Below are positions 58,354 through 64,000 of a DNA stretch of 64,000 nt, in pieces (within the stretch, counting starts at the first letter, position 1; every line of letters starts with the position of its first letter). Location of the stretch: the NCBI GenBank assembly GCA_016617785.1, contig JADILM010000003.1, positions 1,240,001 through 1,304,000 on the forward strand, given 5' to 3'. Below the pieces are notes generated by a model. It was not told the DNA's origin. It did no database searches and worked only from the letters and a program-made list of their open reading frames with translations. Made by a program: the position numbers and the translations under genes. Origin of the DNA: Sporobolomyces roseus. Taxonomy: Eukaryota; Basidiomycota; Microbotryomycetes; Sporidiobolales; Sporidiobolaceae.

Positions 58354-58805
58354 ATGCTCGACGCACTAGTTAACCGACCCAACACTATTCTCGAACAACA
58401 GAAGCGATTCCAAGTAAACCTCCCTTTCCTTCCTTCTCACACCGTCTCATCAATCGACTACAAAGACTAACTTGACTCGTTTGTGCGTCTAGGCGGATCA
58501 GCGAGCTGTGTTCCAGAAGATGCCCAGATCGCGCCTCTACATGGGTGCGTTCCGCTCTCTTCAAGAATCTTGATCAGTTGCAGATTCCTGATTCCCGAGA
58601 GGAGCGAAATAACAGGTGCTTTCTTGACTGTATTCGGTGTTGGAGTACTCGGTATCACTCAAGGTGTTTACAAGATGGCTCTCGTAAGTTTCTCGCTTCC
58701 TCAATCTCCTCGAATCGGTTCTGACTGGAGACTGATCGACCTGCTCCCCCTCTCTCTCCACCCTTCGCTCCATATCGTTCGGCAATATAGGGAAAGAAGA
58801 ACTAA
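58354..58805 (+). CDS. COX7: Cytochrome c oxidase subunit VII (Cox7)
   Basis: Small inner-membrane subunit of complex IV. Four exons: MLDALVNRPNTILEQQKRFQ; ADQRAVFQKMPRSRLYMG; AFLTVFGVGVLGITQGVYKM then AL; GKKN. Introns: 58415-58492 (CAA|GTAAAC to CTAG), 58543-58614 (GTGCGTTCC to AACAG) and 58684-58792 (GTAAGTTTC to ATATAG). The joined protein is 64 residues with a single transmembrane helix, and the QKxFQ...PRSxLYMG pattern is that of fungal Cox7. It could not be seen as one open frame because of the introns. Confidence 0.85.
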
Positions 58806-59151
58806 GGTGGATTGGGCATTAGGTGGTGCGATAGAGAGGACAATGTAGCGGGATGGGGAAGCAATTCTATTTCTACTGGTTTCAGGCAAAGATTCGATCG
58901 AGAGTCCGCAGGTCACGGAGAGAAGAGAGTGTAATTAGCTATGACGGAGGAATCGACTATGCGTGTAAGCCTGAAGAGCCGAAGACTCGAAGACAAGATC
59001 TCTCTATTTCGAAAACCTTCACGGATTCGAGCTCACGACGTCGCTTCTGTCCACTCTCCCTACTGTAGTATAGAAGGGAGAGTATAGCGAGACTGCTGCT
59101 GAGCGGTTCGAGGTCGAAATTCAAGAAATTGACAAAGAAACTGACAGAAAA

Positions 59152-59181
59152 GGGCAGAAATGGGCGAAAATGGGCAAAACA
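59152..59181 (+). repeat. Short 10-bp tandem repeat GGGCRAAAAT
   Basis: Three adjacent imperfect copies (GGGCAGAAAT, GGGCGAAAAT, GGGCAAAACA) in the spacer between COX7 and the next gene. Confidence 0.6.
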
Positions 59182-60102
59182 GGTCAGAAACTCTGGTTTT
59201 TTGACGGTTCTCTCCCAGTTCTCGAAACGTGACCTACACGAGGCAAGCCGAAGGAGAATCAGAGATACGGTACCGACAAGTTCACGCTGGAAAGTTGCAA
59301 AGTACTCGACGAGATGTCGCTCGATGACTTTGAATGCCGCGCGAACGATCCAAAACTTTGACGAAGCGCCCTCCTACTCGCTGTGACACGTAGCTCGTCG
59401 TTTGAAGAGTCTGCGTCTACACAGAGGAGGCTCGCTATCAACGAGAGGAGCCAACACGAATGCTTGAAGGAACTGTGCTAGGCGAGCGATTCGGATTGCT
59501 CTAAGCGATTTTTCCTGGAGTGTTAAACTATCCGAGGCGAGTTACGACGCTCAAAGTAAGCAGAATTCGAGAAGAATAGGATTGTTGTTTGTTGCGATGG
59601 AAACTCGACTTGAGAATTTTTTTGGAGGACTTGCTTCTCTCTTCCCTTCACATCACTTTTCCCGTCAACCTTTCACATTCTCAATTGAACCAAGCCAGCT
59701 CCTCACTATGACTCTACTGTAGTCACTCGCCCTTCGTGGGTTGTTGGTTTCGCTTTTCATTGCTGCTTGAAACGCTCAGCGAAAAAAAGTTAGATTCCAG
59801 CTCCGCTTCTCGTAAGTACCTCCCTTTGCCCTCCTATTGAACAGCTAGTTAATCTGGATCATATGCACAGTCTTCAAGCAGCGTTTCGTTCCACGCCAAT
59901 TTCAAGTCTTCGACTTTTTTTCCCTCCCTCAGCAATCCGAAGACTCTCGACACGATCAGAAAACTCTCCCCTCTATATTCATGTTTGCCATCCCAATCAT
60001 TGGACGGACTAACGGGAAAGGAGGGGTATAATGAACCAGCTTTGTAGATGAGCAGTTGGGAGTTATAAACTCGCTTCTTCTCGTTTTGCAGAGTTGCCGA
60101 GT

Positions 60103-60108
60103 ATCCAC
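60103..60108. promoter_or_regulatory. CACGTG E-box
   Basis: A palindromic CACGTG in the spacer (context ATCCACGTGAAG), 315 bp upstream of the start at 60424. It is a bHLH-factor site by sequence; no function shown. Confidence 0.25.
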
Positions 60109-60423
60109 GTGAAGGCCTTACTAGCTAGATCTGTCCCCTTGTTGACCGCTTGCGAAAGCATTCGAAGGGGAAGGCGGTACTCGATACAAATTACTTTCAG
60201 ATGATTTGGATATCTATGTATTTTGTTTTGCTTGACGATGATGGAAGCAATACTACATTCTATCCTACTTTCTATCTGCCTCTGTTGCATTTCGATCTGG
60301 ACTGAGAGTGATTCACTTTCTGTTGCGATGAGCGAATTGCGAAAGAGTTGAATGACATCTCTCTCTCCCTTTCTCCTCTCATTCTCCAATCGCTTCGGGA
60401 CCGCTTTCTCACTCGAACTGAAC

Positions 60424-61373
60424 ATGCTAGCCTCACTCTTAGCTCCCTATATCACAGGACAATACGATGTCACGTTGATTCCAATTTCTCTTCCTTCCCC
60501 ACTAGTCACGATCCTCCTCCCTTCAATATGGGGCGACGGAGCTGCCATCTTCCTCAACAAGGAAGAACTAGAACAAGCCGGATTGGGCGATGTACCAAGT
60601 GCTGGAGAGGGGAAGAATTGGGCGTTCGTGCAAGTTGGAGAACAGATCTCGACTGGTGTAGGGTTTGGACCGGGTAGGAAGACATTCTAGTGAGTTCACA
60701 CAGTCACTACTCTCCCTTCGAGCGCGGAAGCAGAGTAGTTTGTTGATGTTCGTGATTTCGCAGTGAAGCGAAACTTGAAATACCTTTCCTCCGGCATCCA
60801 CATGCTCAATCGCCGACTCCTTTCACATACAAGCATACCCTCCTCTTCTCCTCCCACATGATGGCTCTCTCGTCCCAGAACATCTCGGGGTTGAATTCGA
60901 GAAAAGTCAATTTTCAGGTCGATAGCAAAACTTATCAAGCAGAGGGCGTCATGAGTGTCAGAGAGGAGGGAGAAGAGGATGATCGGACAAGAGAGGCGGA
61001 ATGGAGTGAAGAGGTGATGAAGAAATGCTTTGAGAGTTGGTTCGTTGGAGAACAAACTGGTGAAGGAGCGACGAAAGTAAGTCTACTCTTTTTCTTCTCT
61101 CTTCATTTGATTCGGGTAAACCTCACTCCGAGTGATCTATAGTTCCATACAGAAGACCTTTCACCGCCTACCCACAAGTCCTCTCTTCACGTACGACTTC
61201 ACCTCCCAACCTTGACCGCACTCCCTCTGGAAGCGATCATGAAGCTACTTGGCAAGAACCTGATCGAACTGGAAAAGATGGATGGAGAAGGATGGTATGA
61301 TGTGAGAGGGATCGAAGGGTGGGAGATGTCAGTCAAGACTAGGATGGAGGTGAAGAAAGTCGCAGAGGTTTGA
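60424..61373 (+). CDS. Uncharacterised fungal protein, acetoacetate-decarboxylase/lipocalin-like
   Basis: Start MLASLLAPYITGQYDVTLIP. Then ISLPSPLVTILLP, WAFVQVGEQISTGVGFGPGR, and over an intron (60689-60764) YEAKLEIPFLRHPHAQSPTP, FTYKHTLLFSSHMMALSSQN, ISGLNSRKVNFQVDSKTYQA. After an intron at about 61077-61143 come HVRLHLPTLTALPLEAIMKL and WYDVRGIEGWEMSVKTRMEV. The beta-rich pattern with a conserved start GxYDVTLIPI and FLRHPxA, FTYKxxLxFSSxMMALSS resembles a family of fungal proteins sometimes matched to acetoacetate decarboxylase. I hold this match loosely. No signal peptide. Confidence 0.6.
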
Positions 61374-61493
61374 GAGGGATTCGTCGTTTGGTTCAAGTTG
61401 TTCTCGTACCCTTTGATGTTGCTATTATAGTCGGACAGATATATTTGGGTTCTCTCTGTCGCGCACAGCAGCGCGAAGGAGAGGATGACGGAT

Positions 61494-62520
61494 CTAGAGC
61501 GCGACAGTATTCGATACAACAATTCTACTGGTGACTTCCACTCTAATCCCTTCCAATCGATTCTTCCGCTCAGCCTCCTTGAATCTCCGACTCAGCATAT
61601 CCTCTATAGCCTGACACTGCGAGGACGGCGAGAGAAGTTCGATTGACGATGCGAGTACCGTAGGATAAGAGAAAGAGAGTAAACGATGTCTGTGAACGCG
61701 ACTTTAGGTTCGATCAGCTCCTTGCGATGAGAATGATCGAGTCCATAACAGCGACGCACCTCTCTCCGCACTCGTCAACCAGGATAGCCTCGATCAAAGT
61801 CAACTCGATTCCTCCTAAACAGTTCCTCCCGTCCTCCGAGTCGCCGAGGCAGTATGATACTGTGTAGTCGAGCAGGTAGCCAATGAGAGAGATGAGATCT
61901 TGAGGCCGATCTCGATTGGGCAAAGTGAGGGTAAGGAAGGAGGACGAAGGTGAGGGTGAACAAATTTGGTCGAGAAGGAAAGTGAACGATTCGGGCTTCC
62001 CCTCGAGCTATACAGCGCTATCCGTCAGTATCATGCGCTCTAAGTGAATACAACGAAGCTATAATGACCGGACTGACCAGAGCAGGCTCGCGCCGTCCGA
62101 CATCAACGAACAATGTTCTTTTCGAGGCGCGACATTCGAGCAGATCCCGGTTAACGACGAATGTTTGACCTGAGACCGGCTCATGTAGAACAAAGAGTGA
62201 GTCCTTGACCTGATAGGAGAACTAGTCAGTGAGTCTCGAGTCTGGGTGATCGCGAAAGAAGCGCACTTTGGTCAAAACTCGTGCGAGAATAGCAGCTTCT
62301 AGCTCTGACAAGAGGAGAGAGTCGATCAAAGTCGCTGTGCTGTTCAGAAGAGAGAGTGATATCAGCACAGTCAACGTACTTTCAGGCTCGTAGGAGCTTA
62401 CCGTAAGCCGAGAACGATCCCAACGAGTTCAAAAGCGAGGGAAGCGAGTTTCTTCTTGGTAAAACGAGGGAAGACTGGTTCGAGAGCAGTCGTAAGCTCT
62501 TGTCGTATAACTGTGATCAT
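61494..62520 (-). CDS. DUF4504 / C1orf74-like conserved protein (tentative)
   Basis: Start MITVIRQELTTALEPVFPRF, KKKLASLAFELVGIVLGL, intron, TATLIDSLLLSELEAAILAR. Then DSLFVLHEPVSGQTFVVNRD and SKRTLFVDVGRREPALV, intron, then GKPESFTFLLDQICS and DRPQDLISLIGYLLDYTVSY, NCLGGIELTLIEAILVDECG. A last intron (GAGAG|GTGCGTCG, about 61757-61690) gives HRLLSLSYPTVLASSIELLS and DMLSRRFKEAERKNRLEGIR, end SNTVAL. The LFVDVG...PALV, YTVSYCL and NCLGGIELTLI patterns recall the C1orf74 family, whose function is unknown. The whole reads in frame across five exons, so a real gene is likely even if the family is wrong. Confidence 0.6.
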
Positions 62521-62622
62521 ACCATTCTCATACGGAGTCGCAGTGAATGGTTACAAGTCATTCGATTTCCTTTCTCGCTCCGACTCGTTTCACTCAAACC
62601 AATCTCTCATGAACTCGAGAGA

Positions 62623-63336
62623 ATGTCGGTAGCAGCTCCATCCAGGATAAAACAAACTGGGAGATATGTCGTCAACCTCATGAAGGTGAATCTCTTTCTC
62701 TTCTTCTCACTCTCAAATCTTGATCGCTAAACATCTATTCTGCTTCTCTTCATCGACTAGGTCCTCTGTGGAGTACACCTATTCAACGAACATATAGCTG
62801 AAGTCAGACCTGTGAGCTCTCGTCTCTTTCTGCCTCATAGATGGGTCGCGTGAGCTGATGAATGCTTTCGCTTCTTTCGTCGCAAGTGTACCGGCGCATC
62901 AATGTATCCAACTCTACCTCACTCGGGCACTTTCGTATTACACTCCTCCCTCTCCCTCCGAATCACACCACTCGATCGCGGTAACTTAGTAACCGCAGTC
63001 TCTCCTCTCGACCCTTCGCATCAAGTTCTCAAACGAATCATCGGTCTACCAGGAGATACCGTTTGCGTTGATCCGTCTGGAGAGAGAGGGAGGGTAGAAG
63101 AATGGTGTAAAGTGCCTCAGGGACATGTGTGGCTAGCTGGAGACAACACGAGTAATTCGACAGATTCAAGAGATTATGGTCCGGTTCCGATTGCGATGGT
63201 GAGAGGGAGGGTCCTGGCCAAGGTGAACGCCCTTCCGATCTCAGCTCAACAAGAACATTGCGCTGATCAAGTACTGCCACCACAGATCTGGCCAAATCCT
63301 GGATGGCTGAGAAATACATTTCATAGAGTTTCCTAG
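62623..63336 (+). CDS. IMP1: Mitochondrial inner membrane protease subunit 1
   Basis: S26 signal-peptidase family; removes sorting signals of intermembrane-space proteins. Start MSVAAPSRIKQTGRYVVNLM. Introns at about 62685-62760 and 62812-62888. The catalytic Ser lies in CTGASMYPTLPHSG (usual form GPSMLPT; the residue before Ser is Ala here), and the catalytic Lys in VLKRIIGLPGDTVCVDP. Further family blocks: VPQGHVWLAGDNTSNSTDSR then DYGPVPIAMVRGRVLAK. A longer C-terminal tail (ISAQQEHCADQVLPPQIWPN) ends NTFHRVS. A more upstream Met at 62500 is in frame but lies inside the start of the divergent gene. Confidence 0.92.
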
Positions 63337-63673
63337 TCCTTCGCTCTATCATGTACCCCGTTCATCTCCTTCCACTCGCCTCTTTCGTTGACAGTCCTCG
63401 CATATGCATCGCAAAACTCGCATCCTCTCCGATTGTTGTAGCACTAAATAAGATTGAAAGGCAGAGTAATCCGAGGTCGATTTCGATTATCTACAAGAGG
63501 GAAGCTAGCCAGAGCGAGAGAGGTCGGAAAGAGAGTGAAGACAATGAAGGGGGTATAGTTGCGTGTCTGAGCGATGGGTGCGAGAGAAAGGACAATACAT
63601 AGTAGTCGATAAATCAAGTGAAAAAGAGTGTTGCTGTAAATGAAAGACGAAGGGAGAATAAGGGAGGGAGAAC

Positions 63674-64000
63674 CTAACAACTCAGCCATTGTTGACTTTT
63701 TGAAACCATCCATAAACTGTTATCTGCCAACCAGAATAACCTTTCCGTTGACGACTTCGACGTCCATGCCCTTTGATCTCGAAGTACGACGGCTTGCTGA
63801 GCTGCTTGATAACGAGAGTTGCTCTCGAACAGTGCTCGGTCGAGACAAGATTCGTGAACGGCATCGACATCTTGAGCGAGGGCGGCAAGGGTTTTCTGAG
63901 TTTGAGCCGTAGCGGAAAGGTAAGAAGTCGAACGACGGATGATGCTACCTCCTGCTGCACTCGGTCGACGGGAAGTGGGCGGCACGACGAGGGTGCTCGA
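63674..64000 (-). CDS. C-terminal part of a gene cut by the window end; unknown
   Basis: An open frame enters from the right edge (no start in the window) and ends at 63674. Readable parts are TSYLSATAQTQKTLAALAQD, VDAVHESCLDRALFESNSRY, QAAQQAVVLRDQRAW, TSKSSTERLFWLADNSLWMV. It looks helical and lacks motifs. Other frames of the same strand (for example one reading FEIKGHGRRSRQ) are also open, so the frame is not certain. No family named. Confidence 0.35.
   Translation of the reverse strand, partial: SSTLVVPPTSRRPSAAGGSIIRRSTSYLSATAQTQKTLAALAQDVDAVHESCLDRALFESNSRYQAAQQAVVLRDQRAWTSKSSTERLFWLADNSLWMVSKSQQWLSC

Larger units (their letters stand above)
58806..60423. other. Long spacer, no gene seen
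   Basis: 1.6 kb. Open frames up to 120 codons on both strands (for example 60063-60425 minus) show no motif. It contains a three-copy 10-bp repeat at 59152-59181 and a CACGTG E-box at 60103, 320 bp before the next start. The run of AT-rich DNA 59570-59660 may be part of a promoter. Confidence 0.4.

Noticed and set aside
60063..60425. Minus-strand open frame of 120 codons
   Set aside because: Its start overlaps the start of the plus-strand gene at 60424 and no motif or splice signal supports it.
1..64000. Transposons, viral insertions, CRISPR arrays, defence clusters
   Set aside because: No reverse transcriptase, integrase, transposase, capsid or terminal-repeat signal was seen; every long conserved block belongs to a cellular gene.

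Overview
The window is nuclear DNA of a fungus, most likely a basidiomycete. Every gene I could resolve is a eukaryotic housekeeping or fungal gene. Almost all are broken by short introns of about 45-120 nt, mostly with GT(G/A/T)(A/C)G(T/C)-type donors, CTGAC/CTGAT-like branch sites and CAG/TAG acceptors. Gene spacing is tight, and many promoters and 3' ends are shared. I cannot fix the genus. No rRNA, tRNA, transposon, CRISPR or virus-like segment was recognised.

Layout. 1-7.4 kb: a HECT ubiquitin ligase (minus, cut by the window start two codons after its catalytic Cys), a small GPI-type Ser/Thr-rich surface protein, a YggS/PLPBP pyridoxal-phosphate homeostasis protein, an Sds3-type Sin3/Rpd3 deacetylase subunit and a doubtful small mitochondrial protein. 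7.7-12.9 kb: a lineage-specific protein divergent from a large unrecognised multi-exon protein. 13.8-20.8 kb: two secreted double-psi beta-barrel (RlpA/expansin-like) genes on opposite strands flanking RPL19, with large apparently gene-poor spacers. 21.0-23.6 kb: two tandem nitrilase-superfamily paralogues. 23.7-30.6 kb: HGH1 (eEF2 folding), ADE17-type purine enzyme and the phospholipid-gene repressor OPI1. 30.9-41.7 kb: NOP53 (60S biogenesis) divergent from a 9-kb GCN1. 41.9-48.7 kb: ArfGAP1/Gcs1, mitoribosomal mS23, p24 cargo receptor Emp24 and an FAD oxidoreductase. 49.0-56.9 kb: a large disordered protein divergent from MET2, then a DASH cryptochrome with a Gly/His/Asn tail. 57.2-64 kb: GNAT acetyltransferase divergent from COX7, a 1.6-kb empty spacer, an uncharacterised lipocalin/decarboxylase-like gene, a DUF4504-like gene divergent from IMP1, and a cut C-terminal fragment.

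Together these are core cell biology (translation control, mitochondria, purine/methionine/lipid metabolism, ER-Golgi traffic, cell surface) rather than a cluster of one function. The most unusual signals are at RNA level: three GC-AG introns, a 6-nt and a 15-nt micro-exon deduced by restoring conserved protein motifs, and acceptors that skip the first AG after the branch site. Other points of interest are the degenerate-plus-canonical double DPBB protein, the tandem nitrilase pair, and the large orphan protein with a Pro-rich minisatellite. I did not find evidence for a novel defence or mobile system.
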